A stretch of DNA of 64,000 nucleotides from NCBI GenBank assembly GCA_030549335.1, contig CM060189.1, positions 33,565,001 to 33,629,000 on the forward strand, written 5' to 3'. The notes beneath the pieces are model-generated. The model ran no database searches and was not told the origin of the DNA. It was given only the letters and a program-made list of their open reading frames with translations. Origin of the DNA: Pontederia crassipes (lineage: Eukaryota; Streptophyta; Magnoliopsida; Commelinales; Pontederiaceae). Numbering within the stretch: position 1 is the stretch's first letter; every line of letters starts with the position of its first letter. The position numbers and the translations under genes were made by a program. This document shows positions 49,053 through 58,228 of the stretch, piece by piece.

Positions 49053-49812
49053 TTGTTAAAAATATTTGGAATGGATGAATGCAAACCGAGTTCAACTCCC
49101 ATGAGCACTACAACAAAGATAGATAAAGACGATAAAGGTAAATCTATTGATCAAAATAAGTATAGAGGTATGATTGGTAGTTTACTTTATTTGACGGCAT
49201 CTAGGCCGGATATAATGTTTAGTGTATGCTTGTGTGCAAGATTTCAATCTGCACATAAGGAATCTCACTTAGTTGCTGTTAAAAGAATATTACGGTATTT
49301 GAAGCATACTTATGATCTAGGCATTTGGTATGATAGGAACTCATCTTTTGATTTACATGCATATACCGATGCGAATTTTGTCGGATGTAAAGTTGATAGG
49401 AAAAGCACTAGTGGGATGTGTTACTTTCTTGGTAGCTCTCTCATCTCTTGGCAAAAAGCAAAACTCCATCACACTCTCTACCGCTGAGGCCGAGTATATT
49501 GCAGCCGGTAGTTGTTGTGCACAAATATTATGGGTAAAACAACAACTTCTTGATTATGGTATAAGTTGTTCAAGTGTACCCATGAAGTGCGATAACACAA
49601 GTGCAATAGAAATGATTAAAAATCCAATCCAACACTCTAGAACCAAACATATTCATTTGCGTTATCATTTCATTAGAGAACATGTGACACTCAAGAATAT
49701 TGCTATTGAACATGTGTCTACCGAAATTTAACTTGCGGATATATTCACAAAACCCTTAAGTGAGGAGAGATTTTGTATGCTTAGACGTGAACTTGAAATA
49801 TTAGGAACCTAA
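49053..49812 (+). pseudogene. Copia RNase H domain
   Basis: Blocks PSSTPMSTTTKIDKDDKGKS, YRGMIGSLLYLTASRPDI, HLVAVKRILRYLKHTYDLGI, AYTDANFVGCKVDRKSTSG and, after a frameshift at about 49460, TLSTAEAEYIAAGSCCAQIL and IQHSRTKHIHLRYHFIREHV. The terminal ADIFTKPL block follows a TAA at 49729-49731. Confidence 0.9.
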
Positions 49813-50855
49813 TTGCCTATCAATTCAACTCATAAGTGACTTGGTTATGCAAGCATCATTTGTGAATCGAATTGAACATCAAAATTGTGTTGCACAACAC
49901 ATATATTCAAATTGGTCGTCCGTTATAGTAACGGTCGATCGTTACTCCTCTGATCAGACGACCGTTAAGTCAGCAAACGATCGATTCTATTTTCTTAAAA
50001 TCCATTTCTAGAACGGTCGCCCGAAACTATTTCGATCATTCGATAAAAATAGAACGTATTAACTGCAAATATCTACGAGACAATGGTCGTCCGATATGAT
50101 ATCGGTCGACCGTTTTCAATGCGATATAAAAATCAAATCGGAAATTTTTTCCCAAATTCACAAATCGGTCGACCTAATCCGTCGCCCGATTCACAATCTT
50201 ACCGGGGACTTCTTCCGACCGGAGATTCCGTCGGCATCCTCTCTCGCCGGCGAGTCCTTTCCCCGACGTCATCATCTTCGTCCGACGTACGGGCGCCGCC
50301 ATCGATCGCCGCCTCATCGCCGATTCAAGCCATCGTTTCCATAATCGTCGTCGCCGTCGCTGTCGTCGATCGCAACCGCCGCCGCCGCCGCCTCAACGCC
50401 GAAGAAATCGATTAAGGAGGGTTCATAGGTCTTTCCGAATCACATGTAAGTTAGAAAAACATTGACAAGGAATGTGATTCACATCCGAAATTCATGACCT
50501 AATTTCTAATTTTTGATTAATTGACAGGTGCTCGAACTTGATATTGGATCATCTCTCACAAAATCCCTCAATCATAGACTCTGTGTCAATTTTGTCATCT
50601 AATTTTTGCTGTCGAATCTGAGATTGTTGATTGTAATCGTATTCAATGTCGTAAGAAACAAACGATCCATTTTTTATTCTGGACAAAAATGGTCGACCGT
50701 TTCTCATAGTGGTCAACCGTTTCTCCCTTAACAAACTATAGATCGTGTGCTCTGACCAAAAATGGTCGACCGTTTCTCATAAGTGGTCGACTGTTTCTAT
50801 CCTTCCGAGTCAATTTTTGTCAATTATCATCTTTCACTCCTCAATTTGATTTTGT
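49813..50855 (+). other. Spacer between pol and the envelope-position ORF
   Basis: Carries more copies of the LTR words (ggtcgatcgttac, gcgacctaatccgtc, atggtcgaccgtttctca) at 49910-50170 and 50690-50800. A GC-rich stretch at 50190-50410 could code for a Ser/Arg-rich peptide. A possible intron, donor at about 50444 (cacat|gtaagtt) and acceptor at about 50528 (tgacag), lies before the extra ORF. Confidence 0.6.
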
Positions 50856-50859
50856 CCAA

Positions 50860-51747
50860 ATGCCACTACGAAAGAAGATGTGTGCTGGTCCTCGCAAGAG
50901 GAAGGAGCTAGCATCATCTTCTCATCCATCATCGGACTCTCCACCAGCACCTTCTCGAGATTTTGATTCTTCTCTTTTTGTTAACGCTTCCGTTGCATCT
51001 ACTTTTGAAGCATTGTATTCTACTAGGGAAGTAGCACATGGCATGCGAGTCGATTGGTCGTCCCTTAATATGTGCATGCTTCACGATCTCTTTGACGGGA
51101 TAAGTTGGATTCCCCTCCTTAATGTCAAGTTATCCCAGGTTGGTCAGACTTTTTTATGCCAACTTATCTTTCTCAGAGTCCAAATCTACTGTGACATCTC
51201 ACGTACTAGGTCATACCATCAAACTCATTGATTCTTTGATTTGTGAGATTTTTTATGTCCCAAACCGAGGACTCTTAAATATTGTATCCCATAGGTGGCC
51301 CAGGACATTTGTATAGACGAAGCTCTTGAAGTTGTCTTTCGTAGTGAAGTGCATAGCTTTCTCATGAAAAGGCTTCTAAAGAAGTTGTCTCCTCCACTTC
51401 TTATTGCCCATCACATCATTAGTCATATCATCTTCCCTCACTCTGACCATTTTACTGATACGACTTTCCATGACCTACGCCTTCTTTATTGTCTTCTTCG
51501 ACATGATTTTCCTCCGGTTAACTTTGGTGCGTATATGATTTATCATTTCATCTTCATCAAAGAAATGATCGATTCCAGAAAATCCCATAACATGATCATT
51601 CACTTTGATTCTTTTCTCACTCGAATCTTTCGTCATGAACGCATTCCTATTCCTGAGTTTGAGTTGTCTCTTTATGAGAGACCGACCGATATCATTGGAA
51701 AGGGCACATTGAAACGGAAGGGTCTTGTGTTTGTTAATAAAGAATGA
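50860..51747 (+). pseudogene. Envelope-position extra ORF of the Sirevirus-like element
   Basis: Begins MPLRKKMCAGPRKRKELASS with a basic, Ser/Pro-rich start. The core reads FDSSLFVNASVASTFEALYS in one frame and, after a frameshift near 51150, LVRLFYANLSFSESKSTVTS, IKLIDSLICEIFYVPNRG, then in a third frame RLLYCLLRHDFPPVNFGAYM and EFELSLYERPTDIIGKGTLK. The LVR-FYANL and VP-RG blocks match the 'putative plant transposon protein' domain found in retroelement extra ORFs. No transmembrane segment typical of an envelope glycoprotein is obvious. The frame continues beyond 51747 in degraded form to about 52080. Function unknown. Confidence 0.65.
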
Positions 51748-52119
51748 GTCTTTTCCACTCAAGACCAAGATGATCAGGACTCGGACTCCGATGATGAGGC
51801 AGGCATTGAGGCGCCCACGCCGGCTCCTATGTAGGCTTCCGCTATAGATACTGGACCTTCTTGGGAATAGTACATACCTCTTTCATGTGAGCTGACGAGA
51901 ATTTGGGGCTCAGTTCCGACACGTAGTGAGTGGGATGAGATGGTGGCACGCGTCGATCGCATAGAGCATGATCAGCGTCACACAGGAGTGCATATTTGCC
52001 TATTTCCGATCTCAAGGGTTCGACACTTCTCCCTATGAGCAGGTTGCGCCCCCGTCCGATGACGCTCCGGATGTCTAGTTTTTATTTATGTTAGTATTTT
52101 TTTGTTTCCTCCTTTTTGT

Positions 52120-52456
52120 TATTGTCAAAAGGGGGAGAAGGAATGTATGTGACGCTATGTATGACTTCATCACTATGTATGTGACATTGTTGTTATATTT
52201 ATGTGATATGTTCACTGTTCTTGTTTATGTTAATGAGATGTGGGTTGTATTTCATTTCATATTGAAATTTGTGAGACATGATTTATTTTCACTATATATG
52301 ATATTCATGATATTGATAAAAAGAAGTTATGCTTTGATTAAAGGGGAGTAAATAATATATTTTTAAAAGCAAGCATGAATTTAGGGGGAGGAATTTACAA
52401 TTTTGATATTTTGATTACCTCGTCATTTTGTTTGCCATCATCAAAAAAGTGGAGAT
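52120..52456 (+). other. Multiple polypurine tracts before the 3' LTR
   Basis: aaaagggggagaagg (52126), aaaggggagtaaat (52340), ttagggggaggaattt (52380) and aaaaaagtggagatt (52443). Multiple tracts are a known Sirevirus trait. The tract nearest the LTR has a T (gtgga for ggggga), so it is probably weakened. Confidence 0.75.
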
Positions 52457-53817
52457 TGTTGGTCTCAAGATCATATTCCATGTATTTTGATGATTGCAAA
52501 CAAAGAAGATGATGTACTAATTATGCTTAAAGTGATAGTGTGAACATGTTTAATATTTTTCGAAGAAAAATAGACAAAGTATTATCTATAGTAAAAATGG
52601 GCGACCGATACTATATCGGTCGACCGTTATGGTAGATAATGAACGACCGAAATGAATGATGGAGCATCCGCTAATCACAGAATGGAAGAACCTTCAAAAA
52701 ATGGTCGACCGATTTATAATCGGTCGACCGTTATTAAAGATAGTGAACGTCCGAAATGGAGAATGGAACGTCCGCTAATCACAAAAAGAATCAACCTCTA
52801 AAAATGGGTGACCGATATTAAAGCGGTCGACCGTTATTGAAGATAATGGACGGGAGAAATGGAGGATGAAACGTCCGCTAATCACAGAAAGGATCAACCT
52901 CTAAAAACGGGCAATCGATCTTATAGCGATCGACTGTTATGAAGAGAATGGACGACCGAAATAGAAGATTGGATCATTCGCTAATCACAGAATGGATTGA
53001 ACTTCAGAATCGAATGACCGATCCACTATCGGGCGATCGTTATGAAAGCAAGAACGGTTATAATTCTTCTACGGCTTACTAACAACGGTAAACTGCACAG
53101 AAAAGACAAAATAATAGATATTTTTTTTATTAAATGGACGACCGATTTGGTAATGAGCGACCGCTGAAGAAGCGACAGACAGAATAATGGCTAGTTACTG
53201 TGCAAAATGGACGACCGATTTAGGGCTGACAGCAAAAGCTTTTTGAATTACTTTACAACAGCCAAATTTTCAAGAAAAGCCTATAAAAGGGATCCAAAAA
53301 ATTAAAGGAAGATCATCCAAGAAAGGCAAATCATTCTAGAGCTCCTTTCAAATTCAAAGCATTTTTCTTGAGCCAAAGTTGCAAATCATCTCTTCCCTCT
53401 TATAGTTTCTTAATAAGAATACTATTTGTAAGAAGAAGAGTCTTGGAGGGAATTCTTGTTTAGATAATTTTTTAGAGCTCCTTATAAGAAGAGGTGTGCC
53501 TTACCTCTTGAGCAAAGAAGAAGGCATTGTGGTGTAGAAAGGGTTATCCTCTCCCTATAAAAAAAAGAGAAGGATAGTGAATCTCCGACGGTCTCAAGGT
53601 TGAGGAGTCGGAGCGGAGACGTAGGCCAAGGAGTTGGGCCGAACCTCATCAACATATCGCGTCTTTCTCTTCTCTTACTTCTCTTGTACTTTTATTACCT
53701 ATCATTTACTTGCTTGTGATCGTATTCGCTTTAAATTTACTTCTACGTCTTTTTCGGTTCTAAATTTTTATACACCAATTCACCCCCTCCCCCCATCTTG
53801 GTGCTTTCGATCCTACA
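52457..53817 (+). repeat. 3' LTR
   Basis: 1361 bp. Same organisation as the 5' LTR, with several substitutions and a lost block of about 20 bp near 53218 (the 5' LTR has an extra gatactgaaacggtcgatc). The differences point to a fairly old insertion. Confidence 0.93.
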
Positions 53818-53822
53818 AAAGC

Positions 53823-55205
53823 CACTGGTATTAGAATGTCCCGGTGCTGGAACCAACTTTTACAATGTATGGATAACATCAAGATGGGTCTTAGGAAGCA
53901 TATTGGTAATGGTTCTACTACTCATGCTTACTATGATCCATGGTTATTCAATACCCATGTATATTGCATGCCCACTTATATAAATGTTTACTCTCCTCTG
54001 AGCACTTATATGGTTATTGACTTAATGTTGCATAACTCTTGGAATGTTGAGATGCTTAGAACTTGTTTTGCTCCTTGCTTGCTGGAAAAGATTATGTCCT
54101 TCAGATTGCCTGCTTTCCCCAATGATGACACTTGGGTCTGGACACCAGAACTTTCTAGTATTCCAATTGCTAAATCAGTTTACAACTTCATTAGTAGGCC
54201 TCTCGTGCCACCGTTGTATGCAGGATGGCCAGGTTGGAGTTATATTTGGCGCATCAAGGTTCCACCTAAGATCCATGTTTTCTTGTGAAAATTAGCTCAC
54301 ATGCGACTTCCTACCAAACACTTTCTGTCCAGATTTATTCCTTCTGCTTCTCCTACTTGCTCCCTCTGTGGTAGTGGTATTGAAATAAATGCTCATTTAT
54401 TTTTTGAATGCCCTGTGACTATTCGTATTTGGAACTTGTTTCAATTCCAAACAGACTGCACCTTTCAATATTTTTCTTTTTGGAGGAATGGTGACTAGAT
54501 TCTGGAAGGCTAGGATCTTCTTGAACCTTTCTCCAGGACTTGTCTCCTTTCCTTATTTGCTTTAACTTTGTGGAATATATGGAAGATGAGGAACGATGCA
54601 TATTTTAACTCCAACCTGGCAATCACTGCTGTGGTTTGGTCGCGGGCTCTGGCCTCCTATTATGAGTTACACACAACCAACACTTCTGAGGGGATTTCTC
54701 CAACAAACCAGACCCTGGTTTCTTGGGAGCCTCCACCCCTGTCCTGGTTCAAATTGAACATGGACGACTCATTTGTGAGCAATACGAGGATGGGGGAGCA
54801 GGCTTTATTGTGCGTAATGCTAATACTATGTTTGAGTGTGCAGGGGCTCTTCCTTTTCAGTGCAACAACGCTCTTGATGCGGAATTGTGGGCAATTCATG
54901 CGGGCCTGCTTCATTGTGTGAATATTGGTATCGGAAAGCTGATCTTAAAGGTTGACTCGCTTATGGCTGTGGCAATCATTACCAAGAACTCTTTATGTCT
55001 GTGGCTCCTCAAGAATGTATTCAGGGATATTTTGATGTTTATTTCCAAATTTTTGCACTTTAAATGTATTCATGCGAATCGGAAATGTAATGTTGAGGTT
55101 GATGTCTTGGCTTCTCTTGCTCGCATATCGCCTCACGATCTTTTTAGGGTGGACATACCACCTCCGGGTGTTCCCAATGTTATACGGACTCTGTTGAGTA
55201 GTTAA
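53823..55205 (+). pseudogene. LINE ORF2, 3' part: zf-RVT and RNase H
   Basis: Resumes in the same protein after the Copia element: RCWNQLLQCMDNIKMGLRKH, HIGNGSTTHAYYDPWL, the zf-RVT block with CSLCGS and FFECP, then a plant-type RNase H domain (KLNMDDSF; GAGFIVRN; ALDAELWAIHAGLLH; LKVDSLMAVAII; RKCNVEVDVLASLAR) ending in TAA at about 55203. Two stops at Trp positions and frameshifts near 54730 break it. RNase H at the C-terminus marks the plant L1-clade lineage. Confidence 0.9.
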
Positions 55206-55299
55206 TGCATCATCTTTTCAAAAAAAAAAAAACAACTTCAGCAGCATAAAAGCGACCCTCCTCAGATGGACGACCTCTCTGCAGCCCATTGAGAAGCTT

Positions 55300-56230
55300 A
55301 ACATGAGAATCAATATGATTTCAAAATTAATATTCTTTCTCTTTTTCTGAAATGAAGAATAATGAAGATTTTACAGACACGTACCCTTATAATTGGAAAA
55401 CGAATCCACGAGGAGGGGAAGGAGAGATCAACATGGAATGGTAAAAATGAGCTTTCGGTTTTGTTCCTGCTCTTGTTCTCTTTCCTATTTTTTTTCTTTT
55501 TTCCTTCATGTGTCGGTATATATGCGGCTGGGTGTTTTTTTATGGGTCCACGTTCAAGCGACGGATTTCCGCTTTTATGTCTACATCAAAATTAGCATTT
55601 CAAATAATATTTAACATTTTAAATATTATTTTTTTATTTGATAAATAACAAAAATAAGTAGCCCAATTAGCATTTCATATGAAAATATTAAAAAGCTACT
55701 TCTACTAACATTAGAGATTAGCATTTTATAATTTTTTTCAATTTTATCCTTATTCAAATATATTATTTCTTTCTAACTTATCTTATTATTTTCTTATTTT
55801 TTATTTTATAATTATTTAACTATATTTCTTTTTATATTCAAGCATAATTAGTTACAAATTATTTATATGTTAATAATGACTAAAAAAATAATTTCACAAT
55901 TAATATTTTTATATCATGGGTGCATTATATAAAATTTATTGTCAATATAAATTTCTATATATTTTAACAAAAAATAAGTTATGAAATCTTATTTTATTTA
56001 ATTAAGATATAAATATTTAATTTATTGTATTATGATATAATTTGTATAGTGCCTAAATTAAATAATTTATCATATATCTAATTATATCATTTTATATTCA
56101 TCAGCTAATTCTACCGCTATGTTTATAAAATATTTATTTATTACAACTTCTAACCATTAATCATTATCCGCTTAATCCGCTATCCGCTAGTTAAATCACT
56201 ATTCGCTTATCAAACCGCTAATAATGTCAA
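55300..56230. other. Intergenic DNA
   Basis: 55330-55600 has pyrimidine-rich sequence without a recognised gene; 55600-56230 is AT-rich and ends ccgctatccgctagtt...cttatcaaaccgctaataatg, a pattern typical of MITE ends, but no partner end was identified. Confidence 0.4.
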
Positions 56231-56245
56231 ACAAAGACGGTAACT

Positions 56246-56389
56246 AATACATGGTTAGCACAATCAAATAGTGGAGTGTGTCTTAATATTGTTGAGAGTT
56301 ACTAGTTCTAAATTCAATTTTCAAAATCACTTTGGTCGATACCACTCTGCTAATAGCCTTATACACCGGTGAATTTCAAAAAAAAAGAT
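56246..56389 (+). mobile_element. SINE-like element with tRNA-type boxes
   Basis: ttagcacaatcaaatagtgg resembles a Pol III A box (TRGCNNAGNGG) and agttctaaattcaattt, about 45 bases on, a decayed B box. The sequence ends in about ten A residues. Imperfect direct repeats aaagacggtaact (56233-56245) and aagacgataact (56390-56401) flank it. Short, non-coding, different from the (TTG)n family. Confidence 0.45.
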
Positions 56390-57037
56390 AAGACGATAAC
56401 TTGTAGTGGGACCAAGTCGAGGTCGGGCCGATGAGAATATTTAGAGATCGAACCCATTATAATAAAATATTATAAAAATATAAATTATGCTATTTATCAA
56501 TATATACTTCTTAGTAATTAATATGTATTCAATTATAAAAGTGAGTATATCATAGTACAATAATAGGATTAAAATTTTTATTTAAATAGCTAAACTAAAA
56601 ATGAATAAATTTTATTTTAATATATCCAATTATAATTTATAAATTCATATTTCTCAAATTTGATTATTAATAGCAGCTTAAACTAGAAACTTGAGTATAT
56701 GGTCTTTTTTAATTGTAATTAGTGACTTAAACTTTTTATATGTAACTTTTGAAATTTAAGAAATATAAAAAAAATTTAAAAAAATCTCCTAAGGAGAAAA
56801 ATGAGAAATGTGTTATAGTAACTACAATGTATATAGTTTACACAGTCGATTCTCCACATTAGTTACTTTAAATGATCTAAGGTTGATGGATGAACCACTA
56901 CTACTTGTTTTCTACACTACTTTCTACTGGATGAACCAACCACCGGTTTGATTGACCCATCCGGGTTGGCCGCTAGCTTGACCCACGGGCTGATTTAGAG
57001 TCCGATTCAAAGTCACCGACGAATGGCATAAGAACAT

Positions 57038-57694
57038 GAGTTATTTCTTCTAATCATCCATGAACTATCGCGACTTACCATGTCTAATCATATACTACGA
57101 ACTTAATTTTTTGAATACCTAAACTATCACGATTTTTCCATTTTGATCCTTCCGTCCAATTCCGTCGATTTCTCCGTTATTTTTTATTTTTTATATTTAT
57201 GAAAAGTCCATTTACCCCTCCTCCGAATTGAATTCTATTTTTACATAAAATAATATATAATAAATATAAACAAATTTTTTTAAAAAAAAGAAAAACCACG
57301 TTGAGGGGGGCGGCGACCCCCTACGTCGTCGTCGTCGTCGCACGCAGGGGGGCGGCGACCCCCCTTCTCTTTCCCAGCGCCAAGAAAGAGGGGCGCGGGG
57401 GAGGGGTCGCCGCATTCCTGCATCGTCGTCATCGACGACGAGGGGGGGGGCCTCCACGTGGTTTTTCTTTTTATATATATTTTTTATGTTTATTATTATA
57501 TGTTATTTTATGTAAAAATAAAATTCAATTCAGAGAGAGATAATAATGGACTTTTTACAAATGCAAAAAATAAAAAATAACAGAGAAGTCGACAAAATTG
57601 GACGGAAGTTTAAGTACACAAAAAACGAAATTCATAATATGAGATTAGATGTGATAATTCACGATAATTTATGGATGGTTAGAGGAAATAACCC
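57038..57694. mobile_element. Mutator-type foldback element, 657 bp, with GC-rich loop
   Basis: Arms of about 250 bp (57038-57300 and 57457-57694) are imperfect inverted copies, for example ttaccatgtctaatcat near the left end and tgagattagatgtgataat near the right, and gaattgaattctattttta versus taaaaataaaattcaattc. Flanking 9-bp repeats taagaacat (57029-57037) and taaaaacat (57695-57703) match at 8 of 9, fitting Mutator-like transposition. The 155-bp loop is extremely GC-rich (gggggcggcgacccc twice, with cgtcgtcgtc) in an otherwise AT-rich element. No transposase. Confidence 0.8.
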
Positions 57695-57709
57695 TAAAAA
57701 CATATTTAT

Positions 57710-58225
57710 TATCAAAATAGTGAAACATAAGTTTATAACTTTTTAATAAGAAATTAATACTAATGATTTTATTTGTTAAAAGATTATACTTTTTATAATA
57801 TCCTTGATGCACAGGTCGTCAGATCAGTTCAATTTTTTTTTTAAAAAAAAAGAAAGAATGCAAGATTACTTTTCCGTTTTGGAGTCTCAAAAGTGGTCTA
57901 ATACTGGAGAATTTGAGGTTTGACGTTGGCGTCAGAAATACTGCAAAAGAAAACCAATATTCATCCAGTTCCCTATGCCAGTACAACATATTTTCACTAT
58001 TTAAAACCTGCATTCGGTGATTGTTTTCTGAAACGCCATCTAGCTGGCAAACACCGTAAAGAAAAGAATTAACTGAATGCAGTTCTCTACTCAGTCAAGC
58101 ATGTAAAACATGTCAAACCCTAGATATAATACAATCTCATCTTTTAACATGTTCATTTAGAAAGCTGACGCACCTCCCTTCGGATCAGGTCTAACCAGTC
58201 GAACGAAAATTGGATTATCTATTGA
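57710..58225. other. 3' flank of the TFIIE-beta gene
   Basis: AT-rich; no other gene. The 3' UTR of the TFIIE-beta gene should lie here on the minus strand, but the poly(A) site is not identifiable by eye. Confidence 0.5.
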
Positions 58226-58228
58226 CAT

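Larger units (their letters stand above)
43651..53817 (+). mobile_element. Sirevirus-like Copia LTR retrotransposon, 10.2 kb, nested in the LINE
   Basis: LTRs 43651-45033 and 52457-53817, each TGTTGG...CCTACA. Target duplication gaagc (43646-43650) versus aaagc (53818-53822), 4 of 5. Primer-binding site tggtatcagagc (initiator Met tRNA type) right after the 5' LTR; polypurine sequences near 52.12, 52.34, 52.38 and 52.45 kb, the last directly before the 3' LTR. Order gag, protease, integrase, reverse transcriptase, RNase H, then a ~2.6-kb extra region with an envelope-position ORF, as in the Sirevirus lineage. All ORFs are broken. Confidence 0.93.
40960..55230 (+). mobile_element. L1-clade LINE in a PDK1 exon, itself split by a Copia element
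   Basis: A 16-bp target duplication, aacaacttcagcagca, lies at 40944-40959 and 55231-55246, with a poly(A) tail at about 55219-55230. The LINE parts are 40960-43650 and 53823-55230, about 4.1 kb. ORF2 order: endonuclease (WNCRGALRSKVRDRLRSL, MGDMNSI, TSDHSSIL), reverse transcriptase (DYRPISLCNIIYKVIAKILA, LRQGDPLSPYLFILV, YADDL), zinc-binding zf-RVT region (KIHVFL-KLAHMRLPT, CSLCGSGIEINAHLFFECP) and RNase H (DAELWAIHAGL, LKVDSLMAV). The 5' end stops right at the endonuclease, so ORF1 is missing. Stops at 42283, 42718, 54286 and 54496 fall at family Trp positions, and there are frameshifts in the endonuclease; the element is dead. Confidence 0.93.
40529..55296 (-). pseudogene. PDK1: PDK1 (3-phosphoinositide-dependent kinase 1) pseudogene, split by a LINE
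   Basis: Minus-strand exon remnants run 55296-55231 plus 40959-40891 (one exon, interrupted by the LINE), 40787-40682 and 40590-40529. They read GRPSEEGRFYAAEVVDALE, a frameshift, GLIRRDI at the catalytic loop (kinases have HRD; here RRD, and the following Lys is Thr), then [20 protein letters not shown] with the DFG motif, and finally [20 protein letters not shown], the activation-loop TFVGT and P+1 region of PDK1. Live PDK1 phosphorylates AGC kinases at the membrane. Start, ATP-binding lobe, C-lobe and PH domain are missing. Splice sites (tg|gtag, ggcag|CC, gcga|gtatg, ttcag|AA) are still readable. Broken catalytic loop, frameshift, LINE and truncation make it non-functional. Confidence 0.85.

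Noticed and set aside
57212..57543. Pro/Arg-rich frames on both strands
   Set aside because: They come from the GC-rich loop of the foldback element and have no conserved domain.
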